Source of the DNA: Candidatus Atribacter fermentans
GTDB taxonomy: Bacteria; Atribacterota; Atribacteria; Atribacterales; Atribacteraceae
Length of the DNA stretch: 8,933 bases
Direction of reading: 5' to 3'
NCBI GenBank assembly: GCA_012517485.1
Contig: JAAYUT010000115.1
Location: 1-8,933 of the forward strand
Shown: positions 1 through 4,860 of the stretch, piece after piece
Numbering within the stretch: the first letter of the stretch is position 1
Layout: every line of letters starts with the position of its first letter
Made by a program: the position numbers and the translations under genes
The notes under the pieces: generated by a model
Told to the model about the DNA's origin: nothing
Database searches by the model: none
The model's input: the letters and a program-made list of their open reading frames with translations, nothing else

Positions 1-118
1 TATCACCCAAATGAAAATACCATCGTAGTGATGGTATAGGAATCCGGATAAATGAAGCTATAAAAGTAAGAGCGACACCCAGAGCGCCCAAACAGAGCAA
101 ACAAACACTTCTTTTCAT
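1..118 (-). CDS. ECF transporter S component-like membrane protein, N-terminal part only
   Basis: This is an open frame of 39 codons from an ATG at 118 running off the left edge, so only the N-terminus is visible. Reading the minus strand gives a basic start (MKRS), a hydrophobic stretch at about residues 5-24 that would be a first membrane helix, then IRIPIP at about 25-30 and FHLGD at 35-39. A hydrophobic helix followed by a short Ile-Pro segment and an HLGD motif is typical of substrate-binding S components of energy-coupling factor (vitamin/cofactor uptake) transporters and related small integral membrane proteins. The substrate cannot be read from this fragment. AGGT and AAGG lie shortly upstream of the ATG as possible ribosome-binding sequence. 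No neighbour in the window is clearly linked to it. The coding reading rests on the motif and on an uninterrupted frame, so it is likely but not certain. Confidence 0.6.
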   Translation of the reverse strand, partial: MKRSVCLLCLGALGVALTFIASFIRIPIPSLRWYFHLGD

Positions 119-147
119 AAGCCTTTTACCTAATCATTTTAACCCAT

Positions 148-176
148 ATTGTACAATAAAGGGTTTTTAATTTAAA
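148..176 (-). promoter_or_regulatory. Possible weak promoter for the left-edge membrane protein
   Basis: On the minus strand a TACAAT (148-153) resembles a -10 box, with a poor TTTAAA (171-176) 17 nt upstream as a possible -35. It lies 30 nt upstream of the ATG at 118, in an AT-rich stretch free of the repeats that begin beyond about 200. Only the -10 is a good match. No riboswitch-like structure could be recognised in the short leader. Confidence 0.25.
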
Positions 177-225
177 TAACAACTCATTTTTATTGTTACT
201 TCTGGCCTGTAAATACCATCAAATG

Positions 226-301
226 AATTTCCCCCATTGAGGGGGAATAAATTTAAAATTCCCCTCCGTGGAGGAGTGCCGCTTTCGCGGCGGGGAGGGT
301 G
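226..301 (+). repeat. Composite GC-rich repeat B, copy 1
   Basis: This element has three parts. The first is a C5/G5 hairpin (CCCCC, loop ATTGA, GGGGG at 231-245). After an AT spacer comes the motif CCCCTCCGTGGAGG (261-274). The last is a perfect hairpin GCCGC-TTTC-GCGGC followed by GGGAGGGT, ending near 300. The same order recurs at 497-563 and, inverted, at 8541-8616. It continues directly into repeat C copy 1 through the junction GGGTGCCTTT. Confidence 0.8.
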
Positions 302-311
302 CCTTTAATCT

Positions 312-355
312 GTCATCCTGAAGCTTCTTTTTATGAAGTCGTGAGGAGGATCTTA
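312..355 (+). repeat. Palindromic repeat C, copy 1 (ATCCT/AGGAT arms)
   Basis: It begins GTCATCCTGA and ends GTGAGGAGGATCT. The terminal arms ATCCT and AGGAT are complementary, with a 3-nt AGG duplication next to the right arm. The centre contains CTTC and GAAG flanking a T-rich loop. It lies immediately downstream of composite repeat B copy 1. Confidence 0.7.
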
Positions 356-367
356 TCCACTCAATCC

Positions 368-407
368 GTCATTACGAGACCTCGTTTTTAGAGGTCTTGG
401 CAATCTC
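368..407 (+). repeat. Palindromic repeat A, copy 1
   Basis: It begins GTCATTACGA and ends TTGGCAATCTC. The central hairpin is perfect: GACCTC at 378-383, a 7-nt T-rich loop, GAGGTC at 391-396. One arm base differs from the family (ATTAC instead of ATTGC). It is nearly the same variant as copy 3 at 817-857. Confidence 0.8.
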
Positions 408-430
408 TTAATGAATTTTTAATTTCCTAT

Positions 431-444
431 CCTGTAAATACAGG
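431..444. repeat. Short perfect inverted repeat
   Basis: CCTGTA-AA-TACAGG is a 6-bp perfect inverted repeat with a 2-nt centre. CCTGTAAATA also occurs at 207-216 beside composite repeat B copy 1. It may therefore be a flank of these repeat units. No function is evident. Confidence 0.4.
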
Positions 445-496
445 TATGAGTAAAAAAGTAATCAAAATAAAATGAGAAAGGCACACCCCTCTAACA

Positions 497-563
497 CCCT
501 CAATGAGGGAATAAGTCAACAATTCCCCTCCGTGGAGGGGTGCCGTCTTTCGGCGGGGAGGGT
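497..563 (+). repeat. Composite GC-rich repeat B, copy 2
   Basis: It has the same order as copy 1: a CCCTC-AAT-GAGGG hairpin, an AT spacer beginning AATAA, the block CCCCTCCGTGGAGGGG (525-540), then hairpin GCCG-TCTTT-CGGC and GGGGAGGGT. The first and third hairpins differ in sequence from copy 1 while staying self-complementary. No repeat C follows it, unlike the other two full copies. Confidence 0.8.
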
Positions 564-645
564 ACTTTTTGGTTTTTACTGGTTAAGATGAAAGTTATAA
601 AAAATTTCATATTGTCTTTTTATCAAAGCTTTATTTATTTTATCC

Positions 646-673
646 GGTTCACGGTTCACTTCTCACGACTCAC
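646..673 (+). repeat. GTTCAC-rich short repeat D, copy 1
   Basis: It contains two tandem GGTTCAC units followed by degenerate TCACGACTCAC. The string ACGGTTCACT (651-660) recurs at 8749-8758 within a similar GTTCAC-rich block. It is too short and degenerate to assign a role. Confidence 0.45.
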
Positions 674-687
674 TGATCCCTATAAAT

Positions 688-728
688 GAGATTGCCACGT
701 CGCATAAGACGCTCCTCGCAATGACGGA
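688..728 (-). repeat. Palindromic repeat A, copy 2 (half of a perfect 41-bp duplication)
   Basis: Read on the minus strand, it runs from GTCATTGCGAGGAGCGTC to GACGTGGCAATCTC, with paired arms ATTGC/GCAAT and a central CGTC...GACG hairpin. All 41 bases are identical to 964-1004, while the bases on either side differ. The identical block therefore coincides with the repeat unit. Confidence 0.85.
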
Positions 729-743
729 ACAGGAATAATTCAA

Positions 744-775
744 ATCCCCCTAACCCCTTTTTGAAATGGGGAACT
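744..775 (+). repeat. CCCC/GGGG short repeat E
   Basis: It has ATCCCCCTAACCCC, then a T/A-rich loop, then GGGGAACTTC, forming a C4/G4 hairpin. It is a single copy here. From memory, similar CCCCCTAACCCC...GGGG strings are common among interspersed repeats in other bacterial genomes. That comparison is recall, not a search. Confidence 0.4.
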
Positions 776-788
776 TCTTTTTTTCCTT

Positions 789-807
789 GCCCCTCCGGAG
801 GAGGGGA
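789..807 (-). repeat. Partial copy of composite repeat B
   Basis: GCCCCTCCGGAGGAGGGGAA corresponds to the CCCCTCC/GGAGGGG core of repeat B without its outer hairpins. It directly precedes repeat A copy 3. It reads as a remnant or a minimal version of the element. Confidence 0.5.
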
Positions 808-816
808 ATTTTACTC

Positions 817-857
817 GTCATTGCGAGACCTCGTTTTTTGAGGTCGTGGCAATCTCA
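817..857 (+). repeat. Palindromic repeat A, copy 3
   Basis: The arms are ATTGC and GCAAT. The central perfect hairpin is GACCTC (827-832), a 7-nt G-T6 loop, GAGGTC (840-845). It has the same central stem as copy 1 but different flanks from copies 2 and 4. Confidence 0.85.
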
Positions 858-900
858 TGATTCATCTTTTATGATGTGTTGAATTGTGGTATTGAAAAAG

Positions 901-950
901 ATGAGATTCTCACGTCGTCCGGTCAAAGTCACCGGACTCCTCAGAATGAC
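901..950 (-). repeat. Palindromic repeat C, copy 2 (ATTCT/AGAAT arms)
   Basis: On the minus strand it reads GTCATTCTGAGGAG, then the perfect hairpin TCCGGT-GACTTTG-ACCGGA, then CGACGTGAGAATCTCAT. The arms ATTCT and AGAAT pair. The CGACGTG just before the right arm is shared with repeat A, which links the two families. Confidence 0.8.
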
Positions 951-963
951 AAACTGGGTGGCA

Positions 964-1004
964 GAGATTGCCACGTCGCATAAGACGCTCCTCGCAATGA
1001 CGGA
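964..1004 (-). repeat. Palindromic repeat A, copy 4 (half of a perfect 41-bp duplication)
   Basis: It is identical over 41 bases to 688-728 and in the same orientation. It lies 13 bp from repeat C copy 2, so the two elements are practically in tandem. Confidence 0.85.
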
Positions 1005-1044
1005 TTAGGATGTGGGCATGATGAATCAAGCCCCTACAAAGGAT

Positions 1045-1074
1045 TTAGAAAAATAAGCAAAAATTTGTTATATT
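1045..1074 (+). promoter_or_regulatory. Possible promoter upstream of the symporter unit
   Basis: TATATT at 1069-1074 (overlapping TATTAT at 1071-1076) could serve as a -10 box, with a poor TTAGAA at 1045-1050 about 18 nt upstream. It lies just beyond the last repeat and about 85 nt before the proposed ATG at 1160. The stretch is very AT-rich, so chance matches are likely. Confidence 0.25.
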
Positions 1075-1159
1075 ATAAGAATTCTCTATGATTTTAAACC
1101 TTTTTATGCTTAAATAGTAGGAATAAAACACGATCATATCAAACTAAGTGAGGAAGGCA

Positions 1160-1336
1160 ATGAAAAAATATATCATGGGTTATATACCTTTGGTTATACT
1201 TGCCTATCTCATTCCCTTTACTTTTCTGCAAAAAGTCCATAAATTCTATGGAAGTTTCTTGTTCTGGATTGGATATGCTTTAATCGCTATATATCTTATG
1301 GCGAAAATGATGGGTTTCTGGAAAAATGAAGACTGA
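1160..1336 (+). CDS. Small two-helix membrane protein, symporter partner (DUF3311/YhdT-like)
   Basis: This is a 58-residue protein with two hydrophobic segments, at about residues 6-23 and 29-53, joined by a short polar loop (QKVHKF). It is almost certainly an integral inner-membrane mini-protein. I chose the ATG at 1160 over the in-frame GTG at 1148 because GTGAGG/GAGGAAGG lies immediately upstream of the ATG, while nothing resembling a ribosome-binding site precedes the GTG. The gene overlaps the start of the sodium:solute symporter by 11 nt, so the two are probably translationally coupled. Small two-helix proteins, such as DUF3311 or the YhdT type next to PanF, are known just upstream of SSS-family symporters and are thought to act as accessory subunits. 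Family membership is inferred from size, topology and position rather than a clear motif. Its function is unproven. Confidence 0.75.
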   Translation: MKKYIMGYIPLVILAYLIPFTFLQKVHKFYGSFLFWIGYALIAIYLMAKMMGFWKNED

Positions 1337-2786
1337 ACTAATTTGGATCGCCATTATTGTCTATATGGTATGGGGAACTCTCATTGCCTTTCTCTCTCAC
1401 CGTGGTAGCTCAAAAGGAGTGGTGGATTATTTCTTAGCTGATCGAAAATTAAAGGGATATATTTCTTCTCTTTCCTATAGTGCCACAACCTATAGTGCAT
1501 TTATGCTTCTAGGTTTAGCCGGGTTAACGTATAAAGGTGGAGTTGGAGCACTCGGTTTTGAACTCATTTACCTTTCTGGACTTTTTTGGGCAGTTCTTTT
1601 TGGTCCCTTTTATTGGCGAGCTGGGAAACATTATAATTGCGTGAGCCCTGCCGAATTGCTGAGTACTCGTTACCAAAATAAAAAGGTAGGCGCATTATCG
1701 GCATGGATTTCTCTTATTTTTCTTATTCCTTATTCTTCAATCCAATTAATGGGAATTGGATATCTATTGGACACTTTATCCAATGGAAAAATCCCCTTCT
1801 TATGGGGAGCTCTCCTTACCACCATAATTACCTTAGTTTGGATCGAAATCGCCGGACTTCGCTCGGTAGCTACAACCGATAGCTTACAAGCCGGTGTTAT
1901 GCTAATCAGTTCAATTATCTTTATTTTCATACTCATAGGGAAATTTTTAGGAGGATTCAACAATTTTCTTTATCAAATCGAGAAAAATTATCCTCTTTGG
2001 TTATCGGTTCCGGGCAACGGCTATTTTAGCTTTCAAACTTTTTTAGGTTTATCTCTCCCTTGGTTTTTTTTCAGCATATCCAACCCCCAAGTCTCACAAC
2101 GACTATTTGTTCCTTCTTCGCTCTCCAAAATGCGATCAATGATTAGTGGGTTTCTCGGCTATGGTTTGGTGTATACCCTCATTACTATTCTTATAGGATT
2201 TTGTGCGCTTCTGTTATTTCCCGGCCTTTCCAACCCCGACCAAGCTACTCCTACTTTGCTTGCCCAGCTCAATATTCCCCCAATGATTGTTTTACTCATG
2301 ATCATCGGAATTTTCTCAGCGGCCATTTCAACCATCGACTCGGTGATGTTAACCATCTCCTCGATGTTTGTTCGAGATATTGTTCGTGCTCGGCGAGAAA
2401 TTCCTGAAAAGCAACAGCTGGCGATTGCCCGTTGGTTTATTTTAATTTTAGGGTTTGGGATTTATCTCTTTGCTATTCAACGATTCAATCTAATTGCTAT
2501 TCTTTCCGTTGCTTCGTCAGCTGGATTATTAGCAACTGTTCCATCAACAATTGGCGGCTTTTTATGGACAAAAGGTAGCGCTTTTGGAGCTCTAACGAGC
2601 ATGTTGGGCGGTGCTGGTATCTCTCTTTTTCTTCAATTTTCCTCTTGGAAACCCTGGGGATTATGGCCGGGTGTTTGGACAATGATTATTGCAACCCTTC
2701 TCTACATCGTTATGAGTTATGCTAAACCAGCAGCAATCAATCAGGAATTCTTTAAGGTAATTCAAAGCCAACCAAAAAACACCTAA
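1326..2786 (+). CDS. Sodium:solute symporter (SSS/SSF family), substrate unknown
   Basis: This is a 486-residue polytopic inner-membrane protein expected to couple Na+ entry to solute uptake. The length and about 13 hydrophobic segments fit the SSS family (PanF, PutP and relatives). Family signatures are visible: a DYFLADRKLKG segment at about residues 34-44, typical of the loop after the first helix; SPAELLSTRY at about 105-114; and AAISTIDSVMLTISS at 332-346. The last matches the transmembrane-8 motif, whose Ser/Thr residues (S335, T336, S339) contribute to the Na2 sodium site in characterised members. The N-terminal region recalls pantothenate permeases, as does the small upstream partner, but this is too weak to name the substrate. 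The ATG at 1326 lies within the upstream gene, and only a modest GGA precedes it, so translation is probably coupled. No partner enzyme follows; the next plus-strand DNA is a repeat region. Confidence 0.9.
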   Translation: MKTELIWIAIIVYMVWGTLIAFLSHRGSSKGVVDYFLADRKLKGYISSLSYSATTYSAFMLLGLAGLTYKGGVGALGFELIYLSGLFWAVLFGPFYWRAGKHYNCVSPAELLSTRYQNKKVGALSAWISLIFLIPYSSIQLMGIGYLLDTLSNGKIPFLWGALLTTIITLVWIEIAGLRSVATTDSLQAGVMLISSIIFIFILIGKFLGGFNNFLYQIEKNYPLWLSVPGNGYFSFQTFLGLSLPWFFFSISNPQVSQRLFVPSSLSKMRSMISGFLGYGLVYTLITILIGFCALLLFPGLSNPDQATPTLLAQLNIPPMIVLLMIIGIFSAAISTIDSVMLTISSMFVRDIVRARREIPEKQQLAIARWFILILGFGIYLFAIQRFNLIAILSVASSAGLLATVPSTIGGFLWTKGSAFGALTSMLGGAGISLFLQFSSWKPWGLWPGVWTMIIATLLYIVMSYAKPAAINQEFFKVIQSQPKNT

Positions 2787-2820
2787 TTTCCCCAGCAAAG
2801 GATGATGAGTTCTTTATTCC

Positions 2821-2862
2821 GTCATCCTGAGGCTTCGCATTCAGAAGCCGTGAGGATCTCAT
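2821..2862 (+). repeat. Palindromic repeat C, copy 3 (ATCCT/AGGAT arms)
   Basis: It begins GTCATCCTGA and ends GTGAGGATCTCAT. The terminal arms ATCCT and AGGAT pair, and inside is the perfect hairpin GGCTTC (2831-2836), 7-nt loop, GAAGCC (2844-2849). It is the first element downstream of the symporter stop codon, so it could also form at the 3' end of that mRNA. Confidence 0.85.
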
Positions 2863-2900
2863 CTTTTTTATACTTTCTTCTTCATAAAAAATTTTAAAAG

Positions 2901-2950
2901 ATGGGATTCTCACGTCGTCCGGTTAAAACACCGGGCTCCTTAGAATAACG
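2901..2950 (-). repeat. Palindromic repeat C, copy 4 (ATTCT/AGAAT arms)
   Basis: On the minus strand the arms are ATTCT and AGAAT, and the centre is CCCGGT-GTTTTA-ACCGGA followed by CGACGTG. It is the same sub-variant as copy 2 at 901-950, with several substitutions (one stem pair is lost at the stem end). It is an older, diverged copy. Confidence 0.8.
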
Positions 2951-2964
2951 AATTGGTTAAAATA

Positions 2965-3014
2965 GAGATTGCCACGTCGTCCAACCAAAAGACGGTTAGC
3001 CTCCTCGCAATGAC
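2965..3014 (-). repeat. Palindromic repeat A, copy 5
   Basis: On the minus strand it has GTCATTGCGAGGAGG, then a centre with AACC and GGTT pairing around a T-rich loop, then GGACGACGTGGCAATCTC. The arms ATTGC/GCAAT are kept, while the centre differs from copies 1-4. It is 50 nt long rather than 36-41. Confidence 0.8.
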
Positions 3015-3024
3015 GAAAATTAGA

Positions 3025-3046
3025 GTGGTTTGATAAAACAAACCAC
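3025..3046. terminator. Candidate bidirectional terminator between convergent genes
   Basis: A perfect 8-bp inverted repeat, GTGGTTTG-ATAAAA-CAAACCAC, sits between the converging symporter and operon transcripts. It is unrelated to the surrounding repeats. Downstream U-richness is only moderate: ATTAAAATACTTTT on the plus strand and TCTAATTTT on the minus strand. It is therefore plausible but not a textbook Rho-independent terminator in either direction. Confidence 0.4.
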
Positions 3047-3101
3047 ATTAAAATACTTTTAAAATTAAGGGCAAGAATTTATTGTGTCCGATGGTTAAAG
3101 A

Positions 3102-3155
3102 ATGGGATTCTCACGTCATAAAGTACATGCTTGGAAATAAAGGATTAGAATGCCG
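3102..3155 (-). repeat. Decayed palindromic repeat C, copy 5
   Basis: ATGGGATTCTCACGTC at 3102-3117 is identical to 2901-2916, and TTAGAAT near 3145-3151 supplies the matching second arm. The centre no longer matches the other copies. The arms ATTCT/AGAAT survive although the middle has diverged. It ends just before the methyltransferase stop codon. Confidence 0.5.
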
Positions 3156-3160
3156 GCTTG

Positions 3161-3808
3161 TTAGGGAGTATCCTCAATGAGTGGAACAAAAACGACTGAA
3201 CCATGTTTTTCAATCTTCAATGATCCGTTTTGTTTTCTTCCCCGAACCAGAGTTTGTCGGAAATCCTCTCCTAAAGGGAGAACAATAATTCCACCTTCTT
3301 TTAATTCCTCAACCCATACTTGATATATTTCAGTGGCAAAGGCAGTTACGATGATTTTGTCAAAAGGGGCATATTCCGGAATTCCCTTCGTCCCATCGCC
3401 AACAAAAAAATGAATATTCCGATATCCCAGACTTTCTAAAACTGCTTCAGCTTTTTGAGACAATCCTTCAATACGTTCTATGGTATAAACTTCACTTGCC
3501 AATTCCGCGCATACAGCAGTTTGATATCCGGAACCGGTTCCAATTTCTAAAATTCGATCAGTCGGCTGAATCTCTAATAATTCAGACATAAAAGCTACAA
3601 TGTAAGGTTGTGAAATTGTTTGACCTTCTCCAATGACTAAAGGGGTATCATGGTATGCATATTTTCGGTAAAATTCTGGGACAAACAGATGTCGTGGGAT
3701 TTTTAGCAGAGCTTGAGTTACTCTTTCATCTTTAACGTTGCGGGAGAGTATCTGTTTTCGAACCATCTCTTCCCGTTCTTGAAGGGTTCTCACATTATCT
3801 ATTTCCAT
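3161..3808 (-). CDS. pcm: Protein-L-isoaspartate O-methyltransferase
   Basis: This cytoplasmic enzyme transfers a methyl group from S-adenosylmethionine to the abnormal carboxyl of L-isoaspartyl residues, starting repair of aged proteins. The 215-residue length is normal for bacterial Pcm. Visible landmarks are GEGQTISQPY at 60-69, which contains the family's conserved Ser-Gln-Pro region; the SAM-binding motif LEIGTGSGYQ at 87-96 with acidic E111 at the end of the next strand; GDGTKG after residue 130; and a later FDKIIVTAFATEI segment matching the family's FDxIIVTAA region. The ATG at 3808 overlaps the acylphosphatase stop in TGATG (1 nt), supporting this start over the internal Met15. It is the last gene of the operon. 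Pairing of pcm with surE is common in bacteria. Confidence 0.95.
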   Translation of the reverse strand: MEIDNVRTLQEREEMVRKQILSRNVKDERVTQALLKIPRHLFVPEFYRKYAYHDTPLVIGEGQTISQPYIVAFMSELLEIQPTDRILEIGTGSGYQTAVCAELASEVYTIERIEGLSQKAEAVLESLGYRNIHFFVGDGTKGIPEYAPFDKIIVTAFATEIYQVWVEELKEGGIIVLPLGEDFRQTLVRGRKQNGSLKIEKHGSVVFVPLIEDTP

Positions 3809-4086
3809 CAGTATTCAACCTGAAATGTTTCATAATTCCCTGAATAAGGGAACCACTCTTCAACAATATCACGAATTGATGCGCTCACAGGTCCTACGCG
3901 AATTTCCTGGAAAAATCGCTCAACTTCGGCTTTTTCTCCCTCAGCTACCACTTCCACTCCATTGGGATACAAATTTTTAACAAATCCAGTAACATCAAAC
4001 TGAGAGGCTTTCTTTAAGACAAAATAGCGAAAGCCAACCCCCTGAACATGGCCTTTAAAAACCAATCTTCCTTGAATGTACTTCAT
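3808..4086 (-). CDS. acyP: Acylphosphatase
   Basis: This small cytoplasmic enzyme hydrolyses acyl phosphates such as carbamoyl phosphate, acetyl phosphate or 1,3-bisphosphoglycerate. At 92 residues it has the standard size. The signature GHVQGVGFRYFV at about residues 12-23 includes the phosphate-binding Arg20, and GFVKNLYPNGVEV at 34-46 includes the catalytic Asn38. The C-terminus, with FQVEY, fits the closing beta strand of the fold. The ATG directly abuts the surE stop (TGA-ATG, 0 nt). Only AGAG is near as ribosome-binding sequence, so reinitiation after surE is likely. Its real substrate in the cell is unknown, as for most bacterial acylphosphatases. Confidence 0.95.
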   Translation of the reverse strand: MKYIQGRLVFKGHVQGVGFRYFVLKKASQFDVTGFVKNLYPNGVEVVAEGEKAEVERFFQEIRVGPVSASIRDIVEEWFPYSGNYETFQVEY

Positions 4087-4860
4087 TCAACTCTTTTTCT
4101 CCGACAATACTTCAATCAGCTCGTTTTTTATCAGCCAATCGGTTAGATTCGGTCGAAGCGGGGTAATTGAAACTTCCGAATTCACCACTGACCAATAATC
4201 CGAACTGCTTTGGAATTCTATCTGACGTTTTTGTTCAATAAAAACATATTCTTGAAATTCTTCATTTTGAGTGGTTTTTTGAACTTTTGTAAAATAAAAC
4301 CGATCGGCAAGCTCGGTAATCTTCCAGCCGTTCAGTTCACCAGCATCAGCTACATCGGGTATATTTACATTGAGAACTAAATTTTTTTGTCGAGAAAGGG
4401 TTTCTTCAAAATGGAGAAAAACCTTCAAAGCTGTTTCGGCAGCAACTTTATAATTCAACTTTTCCTGTATTGATAGCGAAACTGCCATAGCGGGTATTCC
4501 CGACATCGCCGCTTCCATTGCTGCCCCAACTGTTCCTGAATAAAATACATCAAAACCCAGATTCGGCCCTCGGTTGATCCCGGAAATCACAAAATGGACT
4601 GGAGCTTTAGAAAAAAGATTAAGACCCAAAATGACTGTATCAGCTGGTGTCCCATCCACTGCCAAACCAGCTACTCCATCGACCTGAACATCCTTTACTT
4701 TTAAGGTTTGCCGAGAGGTAATACTATGACTCGAACAACTTCGCTCTTCAAGAGGAGCAACTAAAATTATATTCGCTATTGGCTTAAAAGCCCGAATTAA
4801 AGCTAAAATCCCATCACTTTGATAACCATCATCATTAGTAATAAGGATATTTCTTTTCAC
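4087..4860 (-). CDS. surE: 5'/3'-nucleotidase SurE
   Basis: This is a metal-dependent phosphatase acting on nucleoside 5'- and 3'-monophosphates and, in some members, on short polyphosphate. It is 257 residues, normal for SurE. The metal-binding set seen in the family is present: D10 and D11 in ITNDDGYQSDG, S41 in the ERSCSSHSIT segment, and N96 in SGINRGPNLG. These are followed by the conserved FYSGTVGAAMEAA stretch at about 105-117. The start is GTG at 4860, inside GTGA shared with the stop of the upstream flavoprotein gene (4-nt overlap). GGAGGT 8 nt upstream supports this start. The SCSSH insertion, where many SurE proteins have QSGxS, is slightly unusual but keeps the Ser. Confidence 0.95.
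   Translation of the reverse strand: MKRNILITNDDGYQSDGILALIRAFKPIANIILVAPLEERSCSSHSITSRQTLKVKDVQVDGVAGLAVDGTPADTVILGLNLFSKAPVHFVISGINRGPNLGFDVFYSGTVGAAMEAAMSGIPAMAVSLSIQEKLNYKVAAETALKVFLHFEETLSRQKNLVLNVNIPDVADAGELNGWKITELADRFYFTKVQKTTQNEEFQEYVFIEQKRQIEFQSSSDYWSVVNSEVSITPLRPNLTDWLIKNELIEVLSEKKS

Larger units (their letters stand above)
119..1147. other. Gene-free region packed with interspersed palindromic repeats
   Basis: I see no credible coding sequence in this 1-kb gap between two divergent genes. It holds at least ten short repeat copies in both orientations: composite GC-rich elements at 226-301 and 497-563, fragments at 744-807, and hairpin elements of the ATTGC and ATTCT/ATCCT types at 312-355, 368-407, 688-728, 817-857, 901-950 and 964-1004. 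Plain AT-rich spacers separate them. The 602-645 and 1005-1147 parts are AT-rich without recognised repeats. The second contains the upstream region of the plus-strand genes. Confidence 0.8.
2787..3160. other. Convergent intergenic region filled with repeats
   Basis: This is a 374-bp gap between the ends of the symporter (plus strand) and the methyltransferase gene (minus strand). I see no coding sequence. It contains repeat C copies at 2821-2862, 2901-2950 and 3102-3155, one repeat A copy at 2965-3014, and an 8-bp perfect hairpin at 3025-3046. Transcripts from either side would read into these hairpins. Confidence 0.8.

Noticed and set aside
17..37. Perfect 8-bp inverted repeat ATACCATC/GATGGTAT that could be a terminator
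   Set aside because: It falls within the minus-strand frame of the ECF-like protein, lacks a clean U-run, and is better explained as coding sequence.
226..1004. Repeat-rich stretch as a CRISPR array
   Set aside because: Copies differ in sequence, orientation and family, spacing is irregular, and there are no cas genes. These are interspersed palindromic elements.
1730..2682. Minus-strand and alternative-frame open frames inside the symporter gene
   Set aside because: They are short, lack ribosome-binding sites and known motifs, and overlap a clear polytopic membrane protein.
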